NCBI GenBank assembly: GCA_034521575.1
Contig: JAXHMJ010000005.1
Location: 2,232,001 to 2,296,000, forward strand
DNA: 64,000 nt
Source: a candidate division KSB1 bacterium
GTDB lineage: Bacteria; Zhuqueibacterota; Zhuqueibacteria; Residuimicrobiales; Krinioviventaceae
Direction of reading: 5' to 3'
A program made the position numbers and the translations under genes. Positions 48,064 through 57,363 of this stretch are shown in pieces. Under the pieces are notes generated by a model that searched no databases, was not told the DNA's origin, and saw only the letters and a list, made by a program, of their open reading frames with translations. Positions within the stretch are counted from its first letter, which is position 1. Each line of letters opens with the position of its first letter.

Positions 48064-48406
48064 GACTGTCATCCGGGGCTGATGTGAGCAGCGCCACGTG
48101 CTGTCTGTTCTCATCGGTTTGGTGATAAGGATCAAAATTTTTGACGGTCCACTCTACAGCGCCGGTCTGCGGCAGCCGATTCTTGAATGTGATCAAAAGT
48201 TTACTGCCGGTGTCTGATCCGTATGATGTCGATTTCCAGCCGTCTGATATAAATTGGCCGTTGATATTTTCAATGTCGACATACTCGTTGGCATTGTCGT
48301 TTGAAAGGCTGTGCTGAAAGATCAGCCGCGGGCTTTCAACAGAAAATACGCGGGACAGCAACAGTATGAAAAAAAACAGAACAAAAAAACGCAATCTTAA
48401 TTTCAT
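48061..48406 (-). CDS. Giant secreted protein, N-terminal part (frameshifted)
   Basis: The first 115 codons of the giant protein: signal peptide (FFVLFFFILLLSRVFS) and the beginning of a concanavalin/LamG-like segment (LIFQHSLSNDN ... NRLPQTGAVEWTVKNFDPYHQ). In-frame reading then diverges at the TTT run (48061-48063). Adding one coding-strand A turns DDSQRF into DDSQKIYKGGSWLYLRTG, which joins the downstream frame. Upstream of the ATG, 48407-48622 is an AT-rich divergent promoter region shared with the endonuclease gene. Confidence 0.75.
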
Positions 48407-48622
48407 TAACCTGGTTTCCTTTTACTCTAAAATGAATACATGTTTTCCAGTCGAATCAATCAGGTGCCGGATAAAACAGACAACACTAATCAAATAGCGA
48501 AAAAACGTGAAATTGCGGTAGATTAAATGTGTGTTTAAACAACAATATAAACAGGTTTGCCCTTTGATTTCAAGAAAATAATTGATAATTTGGGAAAATG
48601 ATTAAATAAAACGGAGCAGATA

Positions 48623-49300
48623 TTGACAGACGATATCACGATCCGCACAAACGTGGTCAGGGCCATCGATGCATTGGAAACACAGTTCGGCGTTCCAAAA
48701 TACAAAGGGCGCGGCAATCCTCTGGACAGCCTGATCAAGACGATACTTTCGCAAAGCACCAACGACCGTAACCGGGATACGGCCTATGATCGTTTGAAAC
48801 AGCGGTTCCCGGCGTGGAAGGATGTGATGAATGCGCCGCGATCCGAGGTGGTTGATGCCATTCGGCCGGCTGGACTGAGCAATCAAAAAAGTGAGCGCAT
48901 ACAGGATGTATTGAAATGGATAGAGGGCAAGTACGGCTCTTTAAATATAGATGTGATCTGTGATCAAAATCCGGATGAGGTCATCGAGACCCTGCTGCCC
49001 CTCAAAGGTATCGGAATTAAAACGATCAGTGTGGTGCTCATGTTTACCTGCGGTGTGGATATTTTTCCGGTTGATACGCATGTGCACCGTCTTTGCCGAC
49101 GCCTCGAATTTGTGCCGCCCAGGGCGTCAGCGGAAAAAACCTATTACCAGATGCAGCCGTTGGTGCCGGAGGGGCGCTCTTACTCGTTTCATATGAATTT
49201 GCTCAAACTGGGCCGTAGCATCTGCCGGGCACGCCGGCCAAGATGTGCCGAGTGTCCGCTGCAGGCGTTTTGTCCTTCAGCGTTTTCTTTTGAATCCTGA
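48623..49300 (+). CDS. Endonuclease III-like DNA glycosylase
   Basis: HhH-GPD base-excision repair glycosylase/AP lyase, 225 residues, close to Nth. The helix-hairpin-helix is LLPLKGIGIKTISVVL with the catalytic Lys (GIK), and the catalytic Asp is in FPVDTHVHR. The [4Fe-4S] cluster pattern CRARRPRCAECPLQAFC (Cys-x6/7-Cys-x2-Cys-x5-Cys) is near the end. The start is TTG with GGAG 7 bases before it. The N-terminal PLDSLIKTILSQST matches the family's intercalating region. It ends next to the converging gene at 49302. It could be either an Nth- or a UVDE-unrelated 'Nth-like' variant; the lesion range is unknown. Confidence 0.9.
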   Translation: MTDDITIRTNVVRAIDALETQFGVPKYKGRGNPLDSLIKTILSQSTNDRNRDTAYDRLKQRFPAWKDVMNAPRSEVVDAIRPAGLSNQKSERIQDVLKWIEGKYGSLNIDVICDQNPDEVIETLLPLKGIGIKTISVVLMFTCGVDIFPVDTHVHRLCRRLEFVPPRASAEKTYYQMQPLVPEGRSYSFHMNLLKLGRSICRARRPRCAECPLQAFCPSAFSFES

Positions 49301-49301
49301 A

Positions 49302-49740
49302 TCAGGGGCTGACCGGATTGATTTGTTCCCGTCTGCCGGCGCGCAGCAGAATATATGCAGTTTGCTCTGCAGTGAATCCCACTACTTTTGCGCAATTCGA
49401 ATTGGAATAACCGGACAGACAAGGTGCCGCAGCGTGTTGTCTGGAATTGATTGAGAAAACTCCGGCGCAGTTCAGAACAAGCTTGCTTGATGTGTTCCCG
49501 GCTGGCTGTCGGCCCCATCACAAAACCGATTGCCAGTATTCCGCCGGTCAATGCTCCGCAGACGTCGTCATGACTGCTGCCGATACCGCCGCCAAAACCA
49601 GTTGCTGCATTTGGCAAACACTCCGGAAGCTCACCCCGAAACGCCCGGATAATTGCCGCTGACACAGATTCGGCGCAATTATACTCGCCCGCGAATAGCT
49701 GCTCAGCTTCCTGTACAATGCTTTCTACTGAAATTTTCAT
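49302..49740 (-). CDS. C_GCAxxG_C_C-family redox-type protein (frameshifted)
   Basis: Small Cys-rich protein family named after its motif. YNCAESVSAAIIRAF carries the first Cys, FGGGIGSSHDDVCGALTGGILAIGF the C-GCAxxG motif (C-GALTGG here), and QACSE and TTRC the following Cys. The frame is lost at about 49411-49430: the nominal frame runs into the endonuclease gene until 49189, whereas the next frame gives GYSNSNCAKVVGFTAEQTAYILLRAG and stops at 49302, just clear of that gene. This restores the family's C-terminal Cys and length (about 145 residues). Its function, probably a metal-bound redox role, is unproven. Confidence 0.8.
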
Positions 49741-49756
49741 TATTCATTTTCTCTAT

Positions 49757-50461
49757 TCAAAGTTGGGGGCGCAAATCCATCGGCAGTTCACGTTCAAGGG
49801 TGATGGCCGTGCCGGTGATTGCGGCTTCAGCAGCGATGACCTCCACACCGGCCTCGATTGCTGTGTTCAGAGTTTTTGTGTAAACCGGATCTATGAAAAA
49901 AGCGGGAGAAAAACGTTCTGCATCGTTGCGCTGTACGGTATAGACCATGACAGCGCGGTGTCCCTGTTGAACCTGACCGATCAGTTCATTCAGGTGTTTG
50001 GTGCCGCGGCTGGTCACTGCATCCGGGAAAAAAGCGGTTTTATTCTCAACCAGCGTCACGTTCTTGACCTCCACATAACACAAGCGCGGTCCTGTTTTTA
50101 ACAGCAGATCAATCCGGCTGTTGAAACCGGTTTTGACTTCACTGCGTATCTGTTCATAATCCGTAAGCGAAGGAAACAAGCCTGATTCGATGGCCTCGCG
50201 CACCAACAGGTTGGCTCTGCCCGTGTTGACGCCGACCCAGGTGCTGCCGGACTGAACCAGTTCGAGCGTGTAGGGATATTTTCGCCTGGGATTGTCGCTT
50301 TTGGACAACCGCACCCGACTGCCCGGCTCGCTGCATCCTTTCATACTTCCGGTATTGGGGGTGAAAGCGGTAATCCGCTCTTTTCCGTCCAGCTCTATAT
50401 CGGCAAGAAAGCGTTTATAACGACGGATCAGGGTGCCGGATGTAAGGGGCGGCAGCTGCAT
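49757..50461 (-). CDS. sfsA: DNA/RNA nuclease SfsA (sugar fermentation stimulation protein)
   Basis: A 234-residue SfsA homologue, with an N-terminal OB-like part and a PD-(D/E)XK-like domain. RYKRFLADIELDGKERITAFTPNTG and MKGCSEPGSRV are the family's opening blocks. YVEVKNVTLVE carries the E-x-K residues, and GQVQQGHRAVMVYTVQR is conserved. Adjacent ATGs at 50464 and 50461: homology begins MQLPP, so 50461 is used. The start overlaps the nitroreductase stop, so the genes are coupled. Confidence 0.93.
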   Translation of the reverse strand: MQLPPLTSGTLIRRYKRFLADIELDGKERITAFTPNTGSMKGCSEPGSRVRLSKSDNPRRKYPYTLELVQSGSTWVGVNTGRANLLVREAIESGLFPSLTDYEQIRSEVKTGFNSRIDLLLKTGPRLCYVEVKNVTLVENKTAFFPDAVTSRGTKHLNELIGQVQQGHRAVMVYTVQRNDAERFSPAFFIDPVYTKTLNTAIEAGVEVIAAEAAITGTAITLERELPMDLRPQL

Positions 50462-51006
50462 CATTCCACTCTGTTAAAATAGCAAATCTCATCCATACTC
50501 CGTTTTTCCCGGGGACGCGGTTGTGAATCGGCTGGATATCCCATCGCCAGAATCGCGGTCGGCCGCCAGGAACGCGGTAATTTCAGTGCTTTGGCTGCGC
50601 CTCGGGAGCTGAACCAGCCGATCCAGCAGGAACCCAGGCCCAGTTCTTCCGCCTGCAGCACCACATGTTCACCGCTGATCCCTATATCGATCAAATAATA
50701 AGAAATTCCGGTGATTTGCTTGCCGAGCCGATTGGCAATGATGTCCAGTTTGCCGCAAACAACGATCAGCACCGGGGCTTTGGCCGCCCAGCGTGTTGGA
50801 CGATAGACTCCGGAAAAGGCTTTTGATACCAGTCGGGATTTGACCTCGGTGTCATCAACAACAATATAACGCCATGGCTGCACATTTTCTGCAGAGGGGG
50901 CCAGACGACCGGCGTTGATGCATTGACGCAGGATATCGCGGTCCACCGGTTGATCTGTAAAATGTCTGACTGTATGGCGCTGTTGAAGGGTCTCACGAAC
51001 GGACAT
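50461..51006 (-). CDS. Nitroreductase-family flavoprotein
   Basis: An FMN-dependent NAD(P)H oxidoreductase of 181 residues. QRHTVRHFTDQPVDRD gives the FMN-phosphate Arg residues. APSAENVQPWRYIVV is the family's second block (APSAxNxQPW), and GLGSCWIGWFS with AILAMGYPA completes the FMN site. It is followed directly by sfsA. Family members reduce nitro compounds, quinones or enones; the natural substrate is unknown. Confidence 0.9.
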   Translation of the reverse strand: MSVRETLQQRHTVRHFTDQPVDRDILRQCINAGRLAPSAENVQPWRYIVVDDTEVKSRLVSKAFSGVYRPTRWAAKAPVLIVVCGKLDIIANRLGKQITGISYYLIDIGISGEHVVLQAEELGLGSCWIGWFSSRGAAKALKLPRSWRPTAILAMGYPADSQPRPREKRSMDEICYFNRVE

Positions 51007-51060
51007 GTTGCCTCTTTTTCGGTAAATATGCGAATAAATGTTTAAAAAATCAATGCCGGT

Positions 51061-52079
51061 TTACATGTAGAATCGCAGGATCAAGAAACCGCTGATATAG
51101 AGCAGTAGCATCAAAACGCTTTCAAATCCGATATTGCCCGGACCGCGTTTCTGCCGATACAGCATACCCAGCAGAAGAATACTGTTTAACTTAACAGAAT
51201 GGCGATGCCGGTCAGGAAAATTTCCCGGTGGCCAACCACAGATGCGTGAAAGAGGGAACCCCTGCTGTAAGCAATGTCAGCTGCACAAACGAAAAGTACA
51301 TCGAACATGTTGCCTCCGACAATATCCCCTGCGGCCAGAGTCAAGGCGCGCCGGCGCACAGCGGCTACGGTGGTCACCAGTTCCGGAAGGTAGGTCGCGA
51401 TTCCGACAAACAGACCCCCGGCAATGGTTTCGCTCAGGCCGGTTTTTTATGTGATATTTCCTGCGGTATGCGCCACCAGGGCGCCGGCGGCGGTTACCAG
51501 AATGGCGATAGCGATGAATCCCAATACCAGTTTAAGCAGGCTGGCTGATATGTTTTGGGTGTCCGGCGTGTCCTCGACCGTAAATGTGGTCATCCGCGGA
51601 TTCCACATGGGTTCCTGGCTGGCGCGGTACACCAGTGCGAATCCGCCTCCTGCCGATAATATGAGCAGTGGTGTCATGGGATGCACAGAAGCTACAGATG
51701 TTTCAGGATTGGCCAGTCCGGTCAAAACCAGGGTCAGGAGAATGATTAATATAATGGTCTGAATCATATTTGCCACAGACGCGGCTGCGTGTTCCAAATT
51801 GGCCTTTGTATAAGTAATATCCGCCAGAGCGAGAAAAACCGTCTGTATGGCAATCCCGCCGATAGCGCTGCTGATGGCGAGCGCCGGATGCCCCTGCAGG
51901 GCCGCTGTGACCAGTCCCGGCAACGCTGTAACAAATCCCAGAAACACGGTCCCTGTCACCGCCTCTCCCAACCCGGTGCGGTCAGCCAGAAGGTCGGCAT
52001 ACATCGCCAGTTTGGCGCCAAACCAGGCAATGAGTCCGGATGCGGCGAAAAATAAAAGAATATCCAGTGTCAGTGTCAT
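51061..52079 (-). pseudogene. Broken sodium/calcium exchanger-type cation antiporter
   Basis: CaCA-superfamily membrane antiporter. The first alpha repeat is GFVTALPGLVTAALQGHPALAI; after a hydrophilic linker the second reads [35 protein letters not shown]. The two halves are in the same frame but separated by a TAA at 51447-51449 (in the sequence after AGNIT). A frameshift at about 51185-51195 then follows, and the last helix (NSILLLGMLYRQK to FLILRFYM) is read to 51061. A nonsense codon plus a shift argues for real decay more than a sequencing slip. It would be about 340 residues if repaired. Confidence 0.78.
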
Positions 52080-52150
52080 AAGGACGAGAGCTCGAACGGA
52101 TTAAAAATGGTTTTACGGATGAAACAATGACCGGGAAGAATAAAGTGTGC

Positions 52151-52224
52151 GTCTTGAACATACAAGACGGCATGAAAAATAAACGGTGCGGGAATCCCCC
52201 CGTCATTTCTTCATGCCGTTTTTC
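52151..52224. repeat. Two nested hairpins between fbaB and the exchanger gene
   Basis: CGTCTTG-AACATA-CAAGACG (52150-52169) overlaps the start of a 10-bp stem, ACGGCATGAA (52167-52176) with TTCATGCCGT (52210-52219), followed by TTTTTC on the plus strand. It lies downstream of fbaB, but the T-run faces the other way, so terminator function is unsure. Confidence 0.45.
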
Positions 52225-52239
52225 TTGACCCCACTCCGA

Positions 52240-53292
52240 TCAGGCAAGGTCAATGTCTTGGTCCAGATAAACATCCTGGATTTTGTTCAGCAGTTCAACG
52301 CCTTCTTTCATGGGACGCTGAAAGGATTTACGACCGGAAATAAGTCCCGTACCTCCGGCGCGTTTGTTGATGACCGCCGTTCGAACCGCGTCTGCCAGAT
52401 CACTGGCTCCGGAAGAGGCGCCGCCGGAATTTATCAGCCCGATTCGTCCCATATAACAATTGATTACCTGATAACGGGTGAGGTCAATGGGATGATCGGA
52501 AGCCAGGTCGGTGTACATTTTTTCATCCCATTTGCCGAATTTGATCGCTTTGTAACCGCCGTTGTTGGTCGGTTGTTTCTGTTTGACAATATCCGCTTCG
52601 ATCGTCGCGCTCAAATGGTTGGCCTGTCCGGTCAGATCCGCTGACGTGTGATAATCCGTCTTTTCGGTTTTGAATGCAGAATTGCGCAAATACGCCCAGA
52701 GTATGGTACCCATTCCGAGCTCATGCGCGAACTGAAAGGCCTCGGAAACTTCCTGGATCTGACTGTTCGATTCTTCCGAGCCGAAATAGATCGTGGCGCC
52801 AATTGCCGCTGCGCCCATATCAAAGGCTTGTTGTACACCGGCGAACTGGATCTGATCGTATTTGTTCGGGTAGGTCAGCAGTTCGTTGTGGTTGATTTTA
52901 ACGATAAACGGGATTTTATGCGCATAACGCCGGGATACAGAACCCAACACGCCCAGTGTAGACGCCACAGCATTGCAGCCGCCCTCAATGGCCAGTTTGA
53001 TAATGTTTTCCGGGTCGAAATAAATCGGGTTCGGCGCAAACGAGGCTCCGCCGCTGTGTTCGATTCCCTGATCCACGGGTAATATGGACAAATAGCCGGT
53101 GCCGGCAAGACGTCCGTTATCGAACAAGCTCTGCAGATTGCGGAGAACTCGCGGACTGCGATCGGATTGCATAAAGATTTTATCTACAAAGTCGGGTGAC
53201 GGCGTATGCAATTGATCCTTGGGAAATACACATTTGTGATTCAGCAGCGATTCCGCGTCTTTTCCGAGTAATTCTTTAATGTTATTACTCAT
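52240..53292 (-). CDS. fbaB: Fructose-bisphosphate aldolase, class I (DhnA type)
   Basis: Archaeal-type class I aldolase: converts fructose-1,6-bisphosphate to dihydroxyacetone-3-phosphate and glyceraldehyde-3-phosphate through a Schiff-base Lys. 350 residues, the same length as E. coli Fba[40 protein letters not shown] and [14 protein letters not shown] match; the Lys in the last block is the probable Schiff-base residue, and [16 protein letters not shown] binds phosphate. AGGAG precedes the ATG. It is the only glycolytic enzyme in the window. Confidence 0.94.
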   Translation of the reverse strand: MSNNIKELLGKDAESLLNHKCVFPKDQLHTPSPDFVDKIFMQSDRSPRVLRNLQSLFDNGRLAGTGYLSILPVDQGIEHSGGASFAPNPIYFDPENIIKLAIEGGCNAVASTLGVLGSVSRRYAHKIPFIVKINHNELLTYPNKYDQIQFAGVQQAFDMGAAAIGATIYFGSEESNSQIQEVSEAFQFAHELGMGTILWAYLRNSAFKTEKTDYHTSADLTGQANHLSATIEADIVKQKQPTNNGGYKAIKFGKWDEKMYTDLASDHPIDLTRYQVINCYMGRIGLINSGGASSGASDLADAVRTAVINKRAGGTGLISGRKSFQRPMKEGVELLNKIQDVYLDQDIDLA

Positions 53293-53502
53293 AGCATACT
53301 CTCCTTTTTATGATTGATACAGTAAAGATGGTTTACAGATTTTTCTCTGATACAAATTGACACATTGCATTTACAGCTCCTGTTCAGAGTGTTTCAATAT
53401 GTAAAACACATCTGCGGGATGAAAATTTCAATCTTTTTTTAGATAATAGGCCGTCGGAGATTTTGAAAAGGGAGCAATGATAGATAGGTGCAGGCCTGAT
53501 GG

Positions 53503-53720
53503 TTAATTTTCATAGTCCGGATAATGCTTTTCCCGGCAGGCAGGGCAGATGCTGTGATTGAATTCCGCATCGGTGTATTTGGAAATGTAGGATTCGACCT
53601 GGTTCCAGTATCCCTCATCATCCCGAACCTGCTTGCAGAATGAGCATATCGGGACGATGCCGCGCAGTGTTTCGATGCGCTTTTGATAACGCTGGAGGGC
53701 CCGGTTGATCAGAAATAATA
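53503..53720 (-). pseudogene. C-terminal end of a sensor gene interrupted by an IS1380 element
   Basis: The minus strand reads FLINRALQRYQKRIETLRGIVPICSFCK, then VRDDEGYWNQVE and HSICPACREKHYPDYEN-stop. This Cys-x2-Cys ... Cys-x2-Cys tail is common at the ends of PAS, GAF or Cache sensor proteins. It starts exactly at the IS left end. Removing the IS and one TAATA copy joins it in frame to the sequence right of the IS (FIL-FLINRA), proving that the two pieces were one gene. Confidence 0.85.
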
Positions 53721-55446
53721 CCTAAATTGAGCGGTTTTTAAAAAAATAAAAAACCTTTTGGGTTTATAATAGTTTGTTATTATTTTAGTTGTGTAACCAA
53801 TAAAAAGAATAACAACAAAACCCAAAAGGTAGCCATAATATGCAGAAAAAAACCGATACAACGCAACCTAAAATATCAAAAATTGAGATCACAAAAGATA
53901 AAATTAGCGGTCGTGGTGGTCTGTTGTTTTTTCTTAGATATATTGACCAAATTCGATTCTATTCTCTATTTGAAAACGTTTTTAGCTTTTTAAAAGGCTC
54001 TTCTAAAGGACTGGGATACCGTCAGTTTGTCAAACAGCTTTTTGCTTGGTTTATTGATGGTACGGATATGTCAATCTGTTCTTTTGATCGTCGAAAAAAC
54101 GATGAAGCCTATGCTGCCGTGCTCGAAAATCGCCCGGAACAAATGGCAACATCCCATCAAATCAAAAGGATGTTTCGCAAGTTCAGTTTTGTTGGGCAAA
54201 TGATATTTCGGTCTCTTTTGTTGGAGATGTTTATTTGGCGACTTATTATTGAACAACCCAAAGAAGTTATTCTTTTTGGTGACAGCGTAGTTTTCGACAA
54301 TGACGGCGCTAAAAAGCGTGAAGGCTCAAATGTGACCTATAAAAATAAAAAAGGATTCCAGCCTATGCAAATTAGTTGGGGGCCTTATGTTGTTGATGCG
54401 CTGTTCCGAGCCGGAGATGTTCATTGTAATCATGGCAGCGACTTTATAAAGTCAGTGGGGCGTCTGGTCAAAGCTATTCGACGTCGCTATAAAGATGTTC
54501 CAATCATTCTGCTAACAGACAGTGGTTTTATGGATGACCAGAACTTTCGGTTCTTTGAACAACGCCTTGGTATTCATTATGTTTGTGCCGGGAAAATATA
54601 TAACGATATTAAACAATATGTTAACAATCTTAGTTATGATGCTTTTCGTTCTTATAGACAGACATGGACTTTTGTCGAATTTGCTAATCGCCTCAAATCA
54701 TGGAAGACATTTCGCCGTTGTATTTTTACCTCTCAGAAAGCTGAGGAAAATGGTCAACTCTTATTTGATTTTGCACAACCGGATTCAGTAATCTATACCA
54801 ATATAGGCCGAAACAGTGAGCTGGATGAAAAACTAATCAATGCTGGTAGTGGCAATTATCTCAAGGCCGAAAAGATTATCGAGTTAAACCACAGTCGAGG
54901 TAGAGCTGAATTAGTACACCGATCACAGAAAGAATTTGCTGGAAGAGAACAGTTACCATTTAAGCGTTTCGGTATGAATAGAGTTTTTTACTATTTGATG
55001 ATCATCAGCCATTTTCTTTTTGAAGCATATAAAAGGGACATCCCCTGTGAAGCAGTACCAGTTACCGCTTACCCCAATACCTTTCGTCGGATCATGATTG
55101 ATTTTGCAGCCAAAATTGTGACAACAGGCGGAAAAATTATACTAAGGGTAACACAGACAGTCTATGATTCCCTGAAGATTTTAAAATTATGGTCATTCAT
55201 TGAGGAGTATGAACCCGCATTTGTGACGTAAAACATAATAAAAATTAATCGTATTAAAGAGCTAAACAATGGGAGAAGTATGCCGTTACACTGATAATTC
55301 TCTGACTTTAATGAAAAATCAGTTCAAAAAGCAAGGTTGATTGCGTAATAAGAAGTTATTTCAGATGAAAACAAATAGAAAAAGACGGCACCGGCAACAT
55401 TTTGCGCCGGTTTTATTTGGTGCCCTTATAAATCGATCAATTTAGG
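53721..55446 (+). mobile_element. IS1380-family insertion sequence with 5-bp target duplication
   Basis: 1,726 bp. The left end reads CCTAAATTGAGCGGTTTT and the right end, as complement, CCTAAATTGATCGATTTA: imperfect terminal inverted repeats starting with CC as in IS1380. The target TAATA is duplicated on both sides (53716-53720 and 55447-55451). One transposase gene fills most of the element. Perfect ends and an unbroken transposase mean the insertion is recent and possibly still active. Confidence 0.9.
53840..55231 (+). CDS. IS1380-family transposase
   Basis: DDE transposase, 463 residues. The first catalytic Asp is in FGDSVVFDNDGAKKREG. The Y-K-x-K-K-G-F-Q-P block (TYKNKKGFQPMQ) is typical of IS1380. 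The second Asp is in LLTDSGFMDD, and the Glu is probably in the C-terminal part (SRGRAELVHRSQKEFAGREQLPF). The N-terminal region (FYSLFENVF, FVKQLFAWFIDGTD) matches the DNA-binding part of the family. The ATG is 119 bases inside the left end with AAGGTAG before it. Confidence 0.92.
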   Translation: MQKKTDTTQPKISKIEITKDKISGRGGLLFFLRYIDQIRFYSLFENVFSFLKGSSKGLGYRQFVKQLFAWFIDGTDMSICSFDRRKNDEAYAAVLENRPEQMATSHQIKRMFRKFSFVGQMIFRSLLLEMFIWRLIIEQPKEVILFGDSVVFDNDGAKKREGSNVTYKNKKGFQPMQISWGPYVVDALFRAGDVHCNHGSDFIKSVGRLVKAIRRRYKDVPIILLTDSGFMDDQNFRFFEQRLGIHYVCAGKIYNDIKQYVNNLSYDAFRSYRQTWTFVEFANRLKSWKTFRRCIFTSQKAEENGQLLFDFAQPDSVIYTNIGRNSELDEKLINAGSGNYLKAEKIIELNHSRGRAELVHRSQKEFAGREQLPFKRFGMNRVFYYLMIISHFLFEAYKRDIPCEAVPVTAYPNTFRRIMIDFAAKIVTTGGKIILRVTQTVYDSLKILKLWSFIEEYEPAFVT

Positions 55447-55711
55447 TAATATAAATGCCGTGATCACCCGGCAGATTGCAAGATTTATAATTAATGTCGC
55501 AAATATCTCTGTGACCGCACTCACGGTCAGGCCGAGGCCGGCGGCGCTGATATATTTATGATCATAGTCGTATACCCGGTGGTTGATGAAAATAGTCATA
55601 GCGTCCTGGTTGGCCATGTCCACATCCACATTAAAATTGTTGTTTTTTTGATGCCGGACTGCTATGTTATAGCTGATAACAGGATACGGGATTAGTTTGA
55701 GGAAAAAATCA
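55447..55711 (-). pseudogene. Upstream part of the interrupted sensor gene (Cache-like)
   Basis: The minus strand reads YNIAVRHQKNNNFNVDVDM, then DAMTIFINHRVYDYDHKYISAAGLG and a membrane helix (VTEIFATLIINLAICRVITAFIL) up to the TAATA repeat. The N-x-F-x-V and FINHRVYDY segments look like a Cache sensor domain, followed by a helix and, beyond the IS, the Cys-rich tail. The open frame runs past 55711 antisense into the cardiolipin synthase start with no recognisable start codon, so the sensor gene lacks its 5' end. It was therefore already truncated, or this is a rearrangement point. Confidence 0.72.
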
Positions 55712-55712
55712 T

Positions 55713-57248
55713 ATGATGAAAAAATCCATCTCCTTGCTGACTGTCGGACTGGTGGGTCTGGTGGTTGCCGCTATTTTTGAATACGGCTATAATTTTGCGG
55801 AACAGGTTGTTGCTCAAGTCAATATTATCTCAATTTTTCTGCGTATTCTGGTCACGCTTGTGGTTCTGGTGGTGTTTTTCTGGATTATTCTAAAAAGCGA
55901 AAACCCGTATGTGAAAATTCCCTGGCTGCTGGCTCTGGCTATCAATCCCCTGTTTGGCGCGTTTTTGTTTTTAAGCTTTGCCCGTGATTTTAAATCCAGT
56001 TCGCGTTACCGCAAACGCAAGTTAATGCACGATTATGGCTATCTGGTTCACGAACCGGAAACGGATTTGTCGGCAGCGGAGTACCAGTCTCTGGACAAGG
56101 ATCATTTACAGATTTTCCAAACCTCCTTTGGTTTGGGAAAACATCATATTTTTGCCAATGATTCAAAAGTGCATGTGCTGACCAATGGTGATGAAAAGTT
56201 CCCGGCATTGAAACGTGAATTGCTCAAAGCCAAGGATTATATTTTTATGCAGTATTATATTTTGAAAACAGATGAAACGGCGCGCGAGGTTCTGGAAATT
56301 CTAAAAGCCAAAGTAAAACAGGGGGTGGAAGTCCGGCTGTTGTATGACGCATTCGGCGCCTATTACGCGGACACAACTTTTATCAAAAGTTTAAAAAAAG
56401 CCGGGATCCAGGTCGAGATAATTGACCGGGTGTGGAATCCGGTCCTGAACACCCGCATTAATTACCGCAACCACCGTAAGGTCACCGTCATTGACGGTCA
56501 GGTCGGCTTTACCGGCGGACTGAATCTCGGTGATGAATATATTCACAAAAATCCTTATTTCGGATTCTGGCGTGACACGCATCTAACGCTTACCGGCCGT
56601 GTCGTCAATTCCCTGCTGGCGGTGTTTGTCAAGGACTGGTACTATGCCACAGGTGAATTTTTGGATGATCCCCGATATTACTGCGCCCGGCCTGTGAATG
56701 CGTCGGGGTATGTGCAGGTACTGCAGTCGGGGCCGGATTCCACGCAGCCGGTTATCCGCAACACGTATCTGAAAATGATCGCCCAGGCCACCTATTCAGT
56801 AAAAATCATGAGCCCTTATCTGATACCGGATCAGGAAATCATGTCGGCGCTGAAAACCGCAGCCGCATCAGGGGTGCGTGTGCAGATCATTGTGCCCGGA
56901 AAACCTGATAAAAAAATAGTATATACCGTAACCGAATCCTACTTTGCCCCGTTAATTAAAGCCGGGGTGCAGCTTTATTATTATCCGGATGTGTTTACAC
57001 ATGCCAAGGTCTTGATTATCGATGACGAGATTGCATCCTGCGGAACCGTAAATATGGATGTGCGCAGCTTTCAGCTTAATTTTGAGGATACAGTGCTGTT
57101 CAAGTCCGATGCAGTCGATAAATTGGTTGCGGATTTTGAGCATGATCTCGCTCAATGCGTTGAGATCACCCTCGAATCCTGGCGACACCGCTCCGCCTTG
57201 CGTAAAATCACCGAAGGGGTGTTGAGCATTGCGGCGCCGTTGATGTAA
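55713..57248 (+). CDS. cls: Cardiolipin synthase (phospholipase D family)
   Basis: Joins two phosphatidylglycerol molecules into cardiolipin at the membrane. 511 residues. Two N-terminal helices (residues 6-25 and 38-62) and a third near 70-90 are followed by two HKD motifs, NHRKVTVIDGQVGFTGG (His-x-Lys-x4-Asp) near residue 250 and HAKVLIIDDEIASCGTVN near residue 430. The first motif has Arg between His and Lys (H-R-K), as in many Cls. Two ATGs are adjacent at 55713 and 55716; GAGG is about 10 bases from the first. It lies directly beside the truncated sensor remnant. Confidence 0.92.
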   Translation: MMKKSISLLTVGLVGLVVAAIFEYGYNFAEQVVAQVNIISIFLRILVTLVVLVVFFWIILKSENPYVKIPWLLALAINPLFGAFLFLSFARDFKSSSRYRKRKLMHDYGYLVHEPETDLSAAEYQSLDKDHLQIFQTSFGLGKHHIFANDSKVHVLTNGDEKFPALKRELLKAKDYIFMQYYILKTDETAREVLEILKAKVKQGVEVRLLYDAFGAYYADTTFIKSLKKAGIQVEIIDRVWNPVLNTRINYRNHRKVTVIDGQVGFTGGLNLGDEYIHKNPYFGFWRDTHLTLTGRVVNSLLAVFVKDWYYATGEFLDDPRYYCARPVNASGYVQVLQSGPDSTQPVIRNTYLKMIAQATYSVKIMSPYLIPDQEIMSALKTAAASGVRVQIIVPGKPDKKIVYTVTESYFAPLIKAGVQLYYYPDVFTHAKVLIIDDEIASCGTVNMDVRSFQLNFEDTVLFKSDAVDKLVADFEHDLAQCVEITLESWRHRSALRKITEGVLSIAAPLM

Positions 57249-57363
57249 ACGGGTCAAGTCGATTGTACAATTTCCGGAATAAAAGCCGCAGATCCGGTTG
57301 TGAATCACCAGCCTGAATCTGAAATCAGTTGGACGCTTTAAAGTTTAAAAATGAGGCGAAACC

